The translations under genes and the position numbers were made by a program. The notes beneath the pieces were generated by a model, which saw nothing but the letters and a program-made list of their open reading frames with translations, searched no databases and was not told the origin of the DNA. Source: a virus. From it: a stretch of 31,743 bases of DNA. Below, one piece after another: positions 1 to 8,660 of this stretch. Within the stretch, counting starts at the first letter, position 1; each line of letters begins with the position of its first letter. The stretch covers positions 1-31,743 of the IMG/VR virus record IMGVR_UViG_3300044695_004828; one strand, given 5' to 3'.

Positions 1-1027
1 AGCCCGTGTTGATCGTGCAGTCGTTGATATTGGAGACCGAGACCTTCCCGAGGTACAGGGCCTCAATGGCCGCGAAGTCGGCCGGGTCGGTGATGTCCAG
101 TCCCGCCGCCTGCGCGTAGCAGGCGCTAAAGACGATCTCAAGCGCGTCGGCGATGTAGTAGTCCCCGAAGACGTCCGTGAGCGAGTACTGGGTTTCGACG
201 GTGTACGACTCGCTCGCGTCGACCTCGCTTGAGCACAGGCCGGGGATGCTTACGCAGGGGTCCGGGTACGGGTCGTCGTCGCAGCACTGGAGCGCGTCGA
301 AGCAGTCCGGGCACTCCGCGTACTCCAGCACCGAATACTCGTACCACGCCGTCGACGAAATGGGCGCGAGCGGCGAGAGGATCGTGACGCCCGGCGGCGG
401 GTCCCGCTGGTAGCAGAGGCCGACGTCCTGCTCGAGGAACTTGGACATGGAGGCGTAGGTCTCGGGGCGGTTGACGTCACAACGCAGGTTGAACGGCACC
501 CCCCACTCGTTGTAGCAGGCGGTGGCGTTGCTCGAGACCGTCACCGGGAAGACCGTGCCGAACTGGTCCTGGTACAGGTAGCACTCGGCAATGGTGTCCT
601 CGCACGGCGACGCCGGCGGCAGGATCACGGGGCCTTCCCCGGTCGACAGGTCCGCAATGCCGCCCGGTTCAATGTTGGCCTGGGACGGGTCGGGCCGGCA
701 GCAGGGCTCCTCGCCCTTGGGGAACGTCGCTACGAGGATTCCGACGTTGGTCGGGACCGTCGGCGTCGGCGGCGGGCAGGGGGCCGAGTAGAAGTTCGTC
801 AGGGTGAAGGCGCACCCCTGGTACCCGATGACGTAGCAGGTATCCGGGTCAGGCGGCAGCGGGATGCCGAGCGCCTTGAGATACCACTCGCAGAACTCGA
901 TGCGCGTGACCCCCGACTCGCAGCACGGCTCGCAGCAGTACGAGTCAAACCAGTCCGGGCAGATATCCGCCCACCAGATGACGCCAGGGGGTTCGCAGCA
1001 GCAGGTGACGGCCGTAACCGCGCTCAC
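1..1027 (-). CDS. Cysteine-rich protein of unknown function (C-terminus beyond window)
   Basis: An open frame begins at a GTG at 1027 and stays open for 342 codons to the left edge, so the C-terminus is missing. I count 27 cysteines in the visible part (about 8 percent), many paired (TCCC at residues 8-11, then YCCEPCC, EEPCC, LQCC), together with many Pro, Asp, Tyr and Trp residues. There is no clear signal peptide or membrane segment. The GTG overlaps the stop of the preceding micro-ORF as GTGA, so it appears translationally coupled to the lysis-like cluster. I do not recognise the family. Paired cysteines could bind metal or form disulfides after release; this is inference. It could be a late virion or host-interaction protein. 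The start is supported only by the overlap. Confidence 0.7.
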   Translation of the reverse strand, partial: MSAVTAVTCCCEPPGVIWWADICPDWFDSYCCEPCCESGVTRIEFCEWYLKALGIPLPPDPDTCYVIGYQGCAFTLTNFYSAPCPPPTPTVPTNVGILVATFPKGEEPCCRPDPSQANIEPGGIADLSTGEGPVILPPASPCEDTIAECYLYQDQFGTVFPVTVSSNATACYNEWGVPFNLRCDVNRPETYASMSKFLEQDVGLCYQRDPPPGVTILSPLAPISSTAWYEYSVLEYAECPDCFDALQCCDDDPYPDPCVSIPGLCSSEVDASESYTVETQYSLTDVFGDYYIADALEIVFSACYAQAAGLDITDPADFAAIEALYLGKVSVSNINDCTINTG

Positions 1028-1068
1028 GCCACCATGACGATGCAGAGGGCGATGATCAGGAAGGGCAT
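1024..1068 (-). CDS. 14-residue hydrophobic micro-ORF
   Basis: The peptide MPFLIIALCIVMVA is encoded between two genes. Its ATG overlaps the preceding stop by one base (TGATG) and its TGA overlaps the next GTG start (GTGA). The peptide is almost entirely hydrophobic, the length of a partial membrane helix. Coupling at both ends argues that ribosomes pass through it, but a stretch this short could simply be a coupling spacer. No family can be assigned. Confidence 0.35.
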   Translation of the reverse strand: MPFLIIALCIVMVA

Positions 1069-1196
1069 CACTTGTGGCCGAGCTTCGAGAGGAGCCACGA
1101 GAACGGGAAGAGCTGGCCGGCGATGTAGCCGCCGAGCGCCGCGGCCGCCACGGCCCAGATGCTGCCGAGGAGCGAGGAGAGGTCTGCGAGGATCAT
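1068..1196 (-). CDS. 42-residue membrane protein, possible holin
   Basis: A 42-codon frame starts at an ATG overlapping the stop of the lipoprotein gene (ATGA). Residues about 9-36 are hydrophobic and Ala/Gly/Leu-rich, including WAVAAAALGGYIAG, followed by a short basic tail ending SKLGHK. Its size, single membrane segment and position in a cluster of membrane and lipoprotein genes after the tail fibre fit a small holin or accessory lysis protein. No diagnostic motif distinguishes a holin from another small membrane protein, and no endolysin gene is visible nearby; it may lie beyond the left edge. Confidence 0.55.
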   Translation of the reverse strand: MILADLSSLLGSIWAVAAAALGGYIAGQLFPFSWLLSKLGHK

Positions 1197-1687
1197 GTCT
1201 TGGGCTTCCTTTGTGCTTGAGCCTTACGGAACGCCGCGTCGAACTCGGGGTCTTGCGCCCGCATCGCCGCCACGTACTCCCGATCTCCCTCGGGCCGGGA
1301 CGGGTCTAGCATATCGGCGGCGAGCTGCGCTTGATTGACCTTCTTCCGGGGTAACCACCCGACCGCGATGCGGGCGGCCTGGCCGAGGCCGCTCTGCCAG
1401 ACAAAGACCACCACCGCCACGGCGATCACGGCCGCCGCCACCCAGACGAGGGTGGACATCCACGCCGGCGTCCGGTCGGCCGTTCCCGGCAGGTCCTCGT
1501 GGATGGTCGCCGCGAGGGCGTCGATCCGCTCGGCACGGGCCACGACCTCAGGCTGCTCGGTGGTGCTCCCAAGCACCATGAGGGCTTTGGCCTCGCTGCG
1601 GATGTCATTTGCCGTGCCAGCAATGCGGGCCGTGGGGCTGCAGGCCGTCAGAATGCCCCACAAGGCGACGGCGGCCCACCGGAGCAT
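1193..1687 (-). CDS. Lipoprotein with internal transmembrane segment (spanin-like candidate)
   Basis: This 164-residue protein begins with a lipoprotein signal: a hydrophobic run ending in the lipobox LTAC, giving a lipidated Cys at about residue 16. A roughly 60-residue helical stretch follows, then a strong membrane helix at about residues 79-97 (LVWVAAAVIAVAVVVFVW), then a basic patch (LPRKK) and a soluble tail of about 60 residues. Lipid anchor plus membrane helix is the layout of unimolecular spanins, which join outer and inner membranes in Gram-negative lysis; the long tail is atypical. Its ATG overlaps the upstream stop by one base. A minor membrane protein unrelated to lysis is the alternative. 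Confidence 0.6.
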   Translation of the reverse strand: MLRWAAVALWGILTACSPTARIAGTANDIRSEAKALMVLGSTTEQPEVVARAERIDALAATIHEDLPGTADRTPAWMSTLVWVAAAVIAVAVVVFVWQSGLGQAARIAVGWLPRKKVNQAQLAADMLDPSRPEGDREYVAAMRAQDPEFDAAFRKAQAQRKPKT

Positions 1688-1950
1688 CAGCGGCGCTCCA
1701 GGCGTCCCATGCGCTCCTCGAGCGCCCTAACGCGCTCCCCGAGGATGCGGGTCTGCGCGTTGCCCTCAGTCGCGGTCTGGCGGATCTCGTGCAGCTCGGT
1801 GGCCATGCGCTCGAGGGCCTTGCCCTGGGCCTCGTCCCGCTCGGACCGTTGGCCCGCATAGATCATGGCCCCGATAAGCGCAGTCAGGGCGACGCCGAAC
1901 TGGGCGAGCTTCAGCCACTGGTTGAGGCTGTCCGAGAGCTCCTTGGTCAC
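1687..1950 (-). CDS. Small membrane-anchored coiled-coil protein (lysis-cluster candidate)
   Basis: An 87-residue protein starts at a GTG two bases after the tail-fibre stop. Residues about 12-33 form one hydrophobic helix (AQFGVALTALIGAMIYAG). The rest is highly charged with heptad-like spacing (RVRALEERMGRLERR), predicting a coiled coil. This topology is seen in Rz-type inner-membrane spanins and some holin-like proteins. The following gene encodes a lipoprotein, which makes an Rz/Rz1-like pairing possible, although that lipoprotein has its own membrane helix. Function is inferred from topology and position only. Confidence 0.6.
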   Translation of the reverse strand: MTKELSDSLNQWLKLAQFGVALTALIGAMIYAGQRSERDEAQGKALERMATELHEIRQTATEGNAQTRILGERVRALEERMGRLERR

Positions 1951-1952
1951 GA

Positions 1953-3782
1953 TCAGTACTCCGAAATGATGAGGACCAAGCCCGCGCCGCCCGTTCCGCC
2001 CGCTGCAGACTGCGTCGCGCTCCCGCCTGAACCGCCGCCACCCGACCCGTAGATGCCGTTTCCGCCGACGTTGAGTGCCGTTCCACCCCCGTCGCTTCCG
2101 CCTGCGCCCGACCCGTAAATGCCGATGGCCGTAGCGTTGATGCCAGAAAGCGATGTTGCCACGGTGCCGATGCCGAATCTGCGCCCGCCGGCTGCGCCAA
2201 CAGTCGCGCTGCCGCCGCCACTGATGCCGCCGCCGCCACCGCCACCTGGTGCGCCCGTGCTGTCGACTGCGGCCGTCGGGGCCGTCCCCGTGCCGCCCGT
2301 ACCGCCTGCGCCACCGGGGTACAGGCCCGAGGTCGATCCTGCGCCTCCCGAGCCGCCGCTGTTTGTGCCCCCAAGCCCGCCCGCGCCTGCTGCCGCTTGG
2401 CAATAGGGCGCAGTCGTCGGACCGATTCGGGACAACGTGCCCGCCGAGCCTGGGTTTCCATTGGCGTTCGCCGTGACGCCTGCGCCGCCCGCGCCACCCG
2501 TCCCGACTACGACCGTGAGGGTCGCCGGCAGGTCCGAAGCGCGGTAGGTGATCTCGCTGATCGCACCGCCGCCGCCACCGCCGCCGCCAGCGCGTGTACC
2601 GCTTGCATGGGCGTGCCCGCTTCCACCGCCACCTCCACCGCCGATGCAGATCATGCGGACGACCTTGCACCCCGTGGGCTTGGTCCATGTACTCGTTCCG
2701 GCCGTCGTGAACGCCTGAATATCCACAAGCGCCGTGTGGTTCCACTGCGACCCGCTGTAAAGCCACCCGTCGCCGGCAGCCGGGGCCGTGACGTCGATGG
2801 GCTGGCCCGCAAGGCCATCAACCGTGGGGCTCGGATAGGTCCCGGCGAGGTCACCGCTTGCCGCGCCGCTCGGGGGCGTGCTCAACGTGCTCTGGGCCTG
2901 ATGGTTCCACTGCGAGCCGCTGTAGACCCAGACGTCGCCGATGGTCGGCGTCGCCGTGTCCACCGCAAAGCCCGCGATGCCGTCCACGGTCGGATTCGGG
3001 TAGGTCCCGGCGAGGTCGCCGCCCGCTGCTCCGGTCGGGGCGCGGCTGTTGGACAGGCGGGTATCCGTCGCCTCAACGGGCTTCCCGACAGTCGCGCTGC
3101 CGCTCGCCGCAAAGTCGCAGGCCAGCGTGACGTCCGAGGACAGGTTGCCGCCGCCCGTCAGGCCCGTGCCTGCCGTCACGTTCCGCGTGGTCGGGACCTT
3201 GCCCGCGAGGTCGGTCGTGAGATTCGCCACCTGGCTCTGGGCGAGCGCGCCAGCGGGAATCGGGTCAGTGCCCGCGCTGCCGTGCGTGCCGCCGTGGCTC
3301 GTCGGCGTGCGGGCGTCTGACAGGCGGGTATCGGTCGCGCTCACGGCCTGGGTGGCGATGCCGCCCCCGCTCGGGGCGAGGTCGACGTTGAGGGTGACGC
3401 TTGCCGACAGTGCGCCGCCGCCCGTAAGTCCCGTTCCGGCCGTCACCGTCGTGGTGTTGTCGACCTTGTCGGCCAAGACCGTAGACAAGCCTCCTACCTG
3501 AGCGATCCCGATTGAGATAGGATCGCTTCCGAGCAGCGCGTGGCTTGCCGCGTGCGCCGTAGGCGTCCGGGCGTTCGACAGGCGGCTGTCCGTGGCGCGT
3601 GGCACCTGGTTGGCCGTGCCTGCGCCGTCCGGGGCAAGGTCCACCGCCAGCGTGCCCGCACCCACAATCGTCGTACCGGGAGACCCGTTGCCGAGCACGC
3701 CCGTCCCGGCCGTGATCGACGCGAGGCCGTTGACGGCAAGCTGCACCGTGTTCTGCGTAACTGCGATGTCGATGTCGGCCAT
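1953..3782 (-). CDS. Tail fibre protein with repeats and a glycine-rich tip
   Basis: A 609-residue protein with tail-fibre architecture. The first 350 residues hold repeated segments: two copies of ATDxRLSxARTPT.H, with GTDPI or GSDPI after each; two of GDLAGTYPxPTVDG; and two of YSGSQWNH. The GDLAGTYP-type repeat is common in phage fibre and collagen-like proteins. From about residue 375 the protein becomes glycine-rich, with runs of six or more Gly separated by short hydrophobic strands such as LTVVVGTGGAGG. This resembles glycine-rich receptor-binding tips built as polyglycine bundles (compare T-even gp38). It probably contacts the host surface. It is the last recognisable virion gene before the membrane cluster. 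Confidence 0.8.
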   Translation of the reverse strand: MADIDIAVTQNTVQLAVNGLASITAGTGVLGNGSPGTTIVGAGTLAVDLAPDGAGTANQVPRATDSRLSNARTPTAHAASHALLGSDPISIGIAQVGGLSTVLADKVDNTTTVTAGTGLTGGGALSASVTLNVDLAPSGGGIATQAVSATDTRLSDARTPTSHGGTHGSAGTDPIPAGALAQSQVANLTTDLAGKVPTTRNVTAGTGLTGGGNLSSDVTLACDFAASGSATVGKPVEATDTRLSNSRAPTGAAGGDLAGTYPNPTVDGIAGFAVDTATPTIGDVWVYSGSQWNHQAQSTLSTPPSGAASGDLAGTYPSPTVDGLAGQPIDVTAPAAGDGWLYSGSQWNHTALVDIQAFTTAGTSTWTKPTGCKVVRMICIGGGGGGGSGHAHASGTRAGGGGGGGGAISEITYRASDLPATLTVVVGTGGAGGAGVTANANGNPGSAGTLSRIGPTTAPYCQAAAGAGGLGGTNSGGSGGAGSTSGLYPGGAGGTGGTGTAPTAAVDSTGAPGGGGGGGISGGGSATVGAAGGRRFGIGTVATSLSGINATAIGIYGSGAGGSDGGGTALNVGGNGIYGSGGGGSGGSATQSAAGGTGGAGLVLIISEY

Positions 3783-3783
3783 G

Positions 3784-4137
3784 TCAGGGGGCTCCTGCGT
3801 AGGTGTTGACCTGCGCCGGGCCCAACGACTTCAGGCGATGGACGACGCTGCCGGGGAACCGGATCTCGAAGTCGAACCGTGCCTGCCCGAGCGGAAGGGT
3901 TGCCGTCGTTGCCGCCGGGATCGTCAGGGTGCCCTGCGTCTGGGCGACGTTCAGCACCCACATCGGCGACACGCCCGTCGAGCTCGCCGTCAGGAATGCC
4001 GACCCGCCGGGCGGGGACATGGTGAGCCGCCATTCCGTTGCCGTCGCAAGCGCGGGGTACGTCGCCGGCCATGCCGTAATGGCGACCGTGGTGACGTACG
4101 TCTCTCCCTGCGCGATGTTGATCGACCATGTGTCCAT
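3784..4137 (-). CDS. Small beta-rich tail-associated protein
   Basis: A 117-residue protein immediately upstream of the fibre gene (1 bp gap) and 1 bp after the large tail protein. The sequence alternates hydrophobic residues as in a beta sandwich, with QGETYVTTVAIT near the N-terminus and a closing strand pair around RFDFEIRF. Short proteins of this style occur next to fibre and receptor-binding genes and often act as fibre attachment or baseplate-accessory domains (compare BppU N-terminal-like domains). That analogy is weak and based on strand pattern and context only. Confidence 0.55.
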   Translation of the reverse strand: MDTWSINIAQGETYVTTVAITAWPATYPALATATEWRLTMSPPGGSAFLTASSTGVSPMWVLNVAQTQGTLTIPAATTATLPLGQARFDFEIRFPGSVVHRLKSLGPAQVNTYAGAP

Positions 4138-4138
4138 G

Positions 4139-5959
4139 TCACTCTCCTGGCGTTTCGGCGCATTCTATGCGGACGGCATTCGGCATCGAGAACCAATACT
4201 GCGGCTCGTACGGTGCCGTGGCGAGGCCCGTGTAGATGGTCGGAAAGTGCTCGACCATCTCGACAATGGTCCCCACGGAGATCGGCAGCGCGGAGATGAC
4301 CGCGACCCCGGTGTAGTGGCTCTGCAGGACGCCGGGCGCGACGACGTTGCCGGCATTTCCCGGTCCGAGGAAGACGTTGCCTGCCTCGGCCATGTTGCGC
4401 GCCTTCGTTCCGGTTCGGCCGTACGGCGTGACCGAGACGTATTGCGTCGGGCAGGCCGTGTCATCGGGGTTCGGCTCGACCTCCTGAAACTCGTAGAACC
4501 ACCGCCAGATCGTGCCCTCGCCCTCGGTGCATTGCGTGGCCGCCGTGACTCGAGCAGGGAACACGCGGGTGTTCGGCGGCGGGACGTCCACAATCGTCGC
4601 CCCGACGAGGTTGCGGTAGGCCTGCGCCTTGCCCTTGGCCGTGACCAGCTGCGCCGGGTCGGTTTCCGCCGTGCCCTGCAGGCCGAACCGCCAGTCGTCG
4701 ATCTTGAGCTCCGTGATCGTGTACGGGCTCCACTTGCCATCCACGACCGCAAGGCGGTACGAGACCGTCCCGAGCTGACCGATGGTCGTGGTGGAGTCGA
4801 TGTAGTACGGCACCCACCCTGCCCAGACCGTGCGGCCGAACGGGGTGTTGGCGTAGCGGCTCGCGTAGTTGGCCTGCACCTCGGCGACCAATGGGGCCGG
4901 GTTCCATCCTGGCGTCGTCGTGAGGGGCGCGCCCGCGTTGTTGTTGACCACGACCGCCGCCTCGGTCAGCTGGCCCGCGCCGCGCCCGATGGGGCTTCGG
5001 GTCCATGCCGGCGTTGCCTGCGCCGCGTAGACCTGCTTCATGGCGAAGTTCTGCTGCGTGGCCGGGGTCTCGTTTACGTCCACGTTTCCGTAGACCGTCA
5101 GGCCTTCCACCGACCGATTCGGCATGATGACGTTGGCGTCCCGCGGCGCGGTCGTCTGGTAGCCCGCCTGGTTCCAGTTGTTGACCAGCGCGTCCGTCCC
5201 GCCGGCGGTCCCGTTCACGGGGTTCATGCCACCCGCCATGGCCCGCTTCTGGGCGTTCATGCGGGTGTCGTATTGGGCCTTGAGCGTGTTGATCTCGATG
5301 AACCGCGTGCCCGCGCCCGTCTGAATGATCACCTGCCGATTCGCCGATGCGATGGCGTCGAGCACCAGCGCGAGGCTTGCGTTGGGGCTGCCGTACAGGT
5401 CCGAAAGCCGCCGCAGGTACTCGGGCGTCCGCGTCGTGAATCCGACCGGGCTCACCAGCGACAAGGACGAGGCCACCGCGTCGATCTCGTTGATCAGGGC
5501 CGCATACGAGATGATCGGGTCCGGGCCACCGACGTCGAAGTTGGTCTGCCAACGACCGTCCGAGGAGTAGGTCGGGGCCAAGGCTTGCCCGAGCTGCGCT
5601 GCGCTCGAGAACTGCCAGTACCACCGTTCGTCCACGAGTTCGACGAGCACTGGGCCGCCCGGCTCGCGCCAGAGGAATGGCTGCGGCGGCCGCACGTACA
5701 GGTTCTGCAGGACAATGTTGGTCCCCGTGGCCTCGGACAGGGTCAGGGTGACCGTGGTCGTCGCGTACAAGTTGGCCAGCTGCGTGCTCTTGACAAGGCA
5801 CGACGCGCTTACGTGCCGAGTCATGCCCGCAGGGATATCGACCCGGAAGAGGTCCTCCTGCGGGATGCCGATCTGCCGTGCGACGTCGACCATCGCCTCG
5901 TCCGGGACGAGGCATTCGATGATGTTCGCGCCCGCCGTGATGTAGGCCTGCACGCTCAT
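4139..5959 (-). CDS. Large virion protein, probable tail-tip component
   Basis: A 606-residue protein starting at an ATG that overlaps the previous stop as ATGA; the longer in-frame extension upstream lies inside the previous gene and is rejected. I do not recognise a named family. The sequence is mixed alpha/beta, rich in Thr, Asn, Tyr and Trp, without membrane segments, as expected of a structural protein. A central helical stretch (residues about 190-215, containing LALVLDAIASANRQ) separates two beta-rich parts. Position between the tape-measure candidate and the fibre points to distal tail, hub or tail-tip function. Confidence 0.6.
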   Translation of the reverse strand: MSVQAYITAGANIIECLVPDEAMVDVARQIGIPQEDLFRVDIPAGMTRHVSASCLVKSTQLANLYATTTVTLTLSEATGTNIVLQNLYVRPPQPFLWREPGGPVLVELVDERWYWQFSSAAQLGQALAPTYSSDGRWQTNFDVGGPDPIISYAALINEIDAVASSLSLVSPVGFTTRTPEYLRRLSDLYGSPNASLALVLDAIASANRQVIIQTGAGTRFIEINTLKAQYDTRMNAQKRAMAGGMNPVNGTAGGTDALVNNWNQAGYQTTAPRDANVIMPNRSVEGLTVYGNVDVNETPATQQNFAMKQVYAAQATPAWTRSPIGRGAGQLTEAAVVVNNNAGAPLTTTPGWNPAPLVAEVQANYASRYANTPFGRTVWAGWVPYYIDSTTTIGQLGTVSYRLAVVDGKWSPYTITELKIDDWRFGLQGTAETDPAQLVTAKGKAQAYRNLVGATIVDVPPPNTRVFPARVTAATQCTEGEGTIWRWFYEFQEVEPNPDDTACPTQYVSVTPYGRTGTKARNMAEAGNVFLGPGNAGNVVAPGVLQSHYTGVAVISALPISVGTIVEMVEHFPTIYTGLATAPYEPQYWFSMPNAVRIECAETPGE

Positions 5960-7803
5960 ATGTAGGTGGGGGCGATTCCGACGTTGTAGGTCTGCGTGTT
6001 GGTCGATGCAACATCGACAACGCTTGACCCGGAGAGCTGCACGGTGGGGTCGTATCCGGGCGTCAGCGGGGCCACCACGGCCTGCGTCGTCGGCCACCAC
6101 TGCCGCACGGAGCCGCTCGTCGAGTATCCGTTGCTCGTCACACCGCCGCCGTCGTAGGCGCGGCTGACGCGGGTGTAGATCCCCGTGAACGTCCGGTTGC
6201 CGTCGGGGCCGATCTCGCCGTGGTTCACCCGCCACGAGTCATGCACGAGCATGAAGCCGGCGGGCATCGGGCGGTAGACCCGTGCCGGGGCCTCGTTGAC
6301 CGACCGCACGGTCACGGTTTCGATGATGTCGACGCCAGGCTTGCCCGTCTGGAAGGTGAAGTCCGCGCCCTGCGTGTACATCGTCTGCAGGCGGTGCATC
6401 TTCGTGTCCTGCTCGACGTTGGTGACCGTGCTGACCTTCTCCACGGCCTTGACCACGGCGTCGGGCGAGAACTTCGCGATGGCTGGCTGGAACGGGCCAG
6501 CCTGAATCGCGGCGTTCGCTGCGGCGAAGGAGTCGTCGCTACCGACGAAGCTGATCGTGGGAACGGTGGCTGGGCAGTCGGAAGTAAGTACTTCCACCAT
6601 TTCCGCCACTGCCACTGAAAACGGAAGTGTTTCTGGTTTGGCTTGCAAGAGGTTGCCTAGCCAGTGCGGGCTGCCGTAAACACCGCCGGCGTTGCCGTAG
6701 GCATCGGGCCGCCAGTCGCAGGAGCGCGACACCGTGAAGTTTCGGCCGACGATCTCGGCCATCGGGACCGATGCCACCGTGCTGACCGGAGCAAGCGTGC
6801 CGACCGCGGGCGAGTCGGCGTCGACCTCAAAGCGGATCTTCGCTTTGGTGAGCATGGTCTGCTCGGTGATCGCCATGCGCTGAATGCGGAAGCGCGAGAA
6901 GTTCATGCGGCTCTGTGAGAGCAGCACGGCGGCGTTGATCAGCTCGCGGGTGTCTCCGTCGGCAGGCCCCTCAAGGTCGCAGCTGAAGCGGAAGATGCCC
7001 CAGGAAAGGTTGGACTTCGTGCGCTCATACGTGAACTCGCAGTTGCCGGCGAAGGCCGCGTCGGGCAGGTTGGTCCGTGCCTGGACGTCGGTGATCTCGT
7101 AGATGAGCTGATTCCCGGCCTCGTTGTATGCGAAGGTCTGGGATTCGCGCCGCCACTTGATCGCGCCCGAAAGGGTGTCTGCTGGCGCAATGGTCTTGCG
7201 GAAGAGATCCGCATATGGCTTACGAATCGAAACTTCCGCGAACGAATTATCTGCCGCTGGGCTTGAAAATGTACCTGTGGCGGCAAGATTCACCGTGAGA
7301 ACGCCGGCAACCGTGCGGGTGATCAGGCCAGCGGCGTCGAGCGCAAAACGCTGCGTCCATCGGTGGCTGATGACTGGCCACTGCGGAATTGGGACGCCTC
7401 CTTCAGTGGGGTAGGCGGTCGCGGCCGTTAGAGTGAACGTGATGAGGCACGCCTGTCGACCGTTGATTTCCGTCGCCTGCAGGTGCAGCAACGGGCCGTT
7501 CATGGCGTCTGGGAAGGACACATCGAGCAGGTCCTCGGTGCCGCCGCTTGCCGTCACCCGCACCCGGACACGGTCAATCCGCCCCGTACCCATCTGGAGC
7601 TTGGTGGCGAAGTCCACGAAGGTCGCCGTGCCGTCCGACACGATGCACGACCCGGACAGCGTGGTCTCGTATCGGTCAAGGGTGTAACCGTCTGCAGCAT
7701 AGATCGGCCGGCAGTCGTAGCTCGTGATGTTGGCGTATGGGAGCTCGTAGTCGACGCCGTCCCATCGAAAGACGATGTAGGTATTGCCTGGGCTGATAGG
7801 CAT
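5956..7803 (-). CDS. Large virion protein, probable distal tail or hub component
   Basis: A 615-residue protein whose ATG overlaps the tape-measure candidate stop by one base (TGATG) and whose stop overlaps the next gene by four. It is beta-rich and soluble, with an N-terminal strand pattern (TYIVFRWDGVDYELPY) and later segments dense in Arg and Phe (MNFSRFRIQRMAI). No catalytic motif is visible. Genes directly after the tape measure usually encode distal tail and tail-associated hub proteins. The pair of roughly 600-residue proteins here fills that place, but sequence alone does not assign them. Confidence 0.6.
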   Translation of the reverse strand: MPISPGNTYIVFRWDGVDYELPYANITSYDCRPIYAADGYTLDRYETTLSGSCIVSDGTATFVDFATKLQMGTGRIDRVRVRVTASGGTEDLLDVSFPDAMNGPLLHLQATEINGRQACLITFTLTAATAYPTEGGVPIPQWPVISHRWTQRFALDAAGLITRTVAGVLTVNLAATGTFSSPAADNSFAEVSIRKPYADLFRKTIAPADTLSGAIKWRRESQTFAYNEAGNQLIYEITDVQARTNLPDAAFAGNCEFTYERTKSNLSWGIFRFSCDLEGPADGDTRELINAAVLLSQSRMNFSRFRIQRMAITEQTMLTKAKIRFEVDADSPAVGTLAPVSTVASVPMAEIVGRNFTVSRSCDWRPDAYGNAGGVYGSPHWLGNLLQAKPETLPFSVAVAEMVEVLTSDCPATVPTISFVGSDDSFAAANAAIQAGPFQPAIAKFSPDAVVKAVEKVSTVTNVEQDTKMHRLQTMYTQGADFTFQTGKPGVDIIETVTVRSVNEAPARVYRPMPAGFMLVHDSWRVNHGEIGPDGNRTFTGIYTRVSRAYDGGGVTSNGYSTSGSVRQWWPTTQAVVAPLTPGYDPTVQLSGSSVVDVASTNTQTYNVGIAPTYI

Positions 7804-8657
7804 CAGATCCTCGCTCCCATGAGACGCAGATCATTCACGAACGGCTCGTTGGCGGTCGTGAAGTCGTATTGCGGTTGCGTGTTGCGGGCGATCTGCTGCA
7901 GGGTCGGCACGACCTGCGTCTTGAGCACGCCCCCAAGCAGAATCAGTCCTATTCCAATCCCTCCGAAACTCAAGCCGCTCGACATAAGACCTGCGCCTCC
8001 GCGCTGCATGAGATCTGCCGTCTTGCTTACTGTTGTGATCAATGCCTCAAGGATCTTGGGGAGGTATGCGACAAGGGCCTCCAGAATCTTGGCAAGCGCT
8101 TCCGTCATGGGCGCGAGGAACGCCGCGCCCACGCCGGCGGCGAAACTCTTGATCGTCAGGAGGCTGCGCTCAATGCGCCCCGCCTGCTGGATCTGCGCCG
8201 CGATGGCAGGCCCGGCGATCCCGCCTAGGCGCAGCTTCTCCATCGTCATGGCGATCTCGTTCGTCATGTCGGCGATCTGGATCGCAGGGCTGAACTCCCG
8301 CAGATCCGAGGCCACCCCCATGATGAACTGGTGCAGGCGCATCACGGCGTCAATGGCCATCTTGAACGCCTTGGTGATCGCTCCCACGACCACGGTCGCC
8401 ATGGCCAAGCCTGCCGTCGACTTGATCAGCATCGACCCGAAGCGGCTCCCGCTGTCCTCGAGCGCGTTGTCCATCTCCGCGAGGGTCGCGCTAAAGTCGA
8501 AGCCATTGCCCTTCATGGACGAGAACATCCCAGGCAGGGCCTTGAGGATCTCGCCCAGGCCAAGCTTGTCGGCAGCCTCCTCCTCGCCCCCGACGCCGCT
8601 CCCGCCGCCCCCCATTCCCGTCACGACGTCGACCGTGATCTTGCCTAGGTCCTGCAT
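7803..8657 (-). CDS. Tape-measure-like tail protein (short)
   Basis: A 284-residue, mostly helical protein with a Gly-rich N-terminus and several hydrophobic stretches: LIKSTAGLAMATVVVGAI at about 80-97, KSFAAGVGAAFLAPM at about 168-182, and a Gly/Leu/Ile segment near 230-245. Hydrophobic helices inside a helical protein, placed two genes after the frameshifted chaperone pair, are hallmarks of tape-measure proteins, which set tail length and enter the host membrane on ejection. It is short: at 0.15 nm per residue a full helix would span about 43 nm (inference). An alternative is an accessory tail-lumen protein. Confidence 0.55.
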   Translation of the reverse strand: MQDLGKITVDVVTGMGGGGSGVGGEEEAADKLGLGEILKALPGMFSSMKGNGFDFSATLAEMDNALEDSGSRFGSMLIKSTAGLAMATVVVGAITKAFKMAIDAVMRLHQFIMGVASDLREFSPAIQIADMTNEIAMTMEKLRLGGIAGPAIAAQIQQAGRIERSLLTIKSFAAGVGAAFLAPMTEALAKILEALVAYLPKILEALITTVSKTADLMQRGGAGLMSSGLSFGGIGIGLILLGGVLKTQVVPTLQQIARNTQPQYDFTTANEPFVNDLRLMGARI

Positions 8658-8660
8658 GGG

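Noticed and set aside
2249-3501. Open frames opposite the tail fibre gene
   Set aside because: They mirror the Gly/Ala repeats of the fibre as Pro/Arg-rich shadows.
3803-5965. Long plus-strand open frame of 720 codons opposite the tail genes
   Set aside because: Its translation is Arg/Val/His-rich without domain features and lies antisense to two convincing tail genes; long antisense frames are common in G+C-rich DNA.
5960-6235. Upstream extension of the 606-residue tail protein
   Set aside because: The extension overlaps the previous gene and has an Arg-rich, non-native composition; the ATG at 5959 overlapping the stop is a better start.
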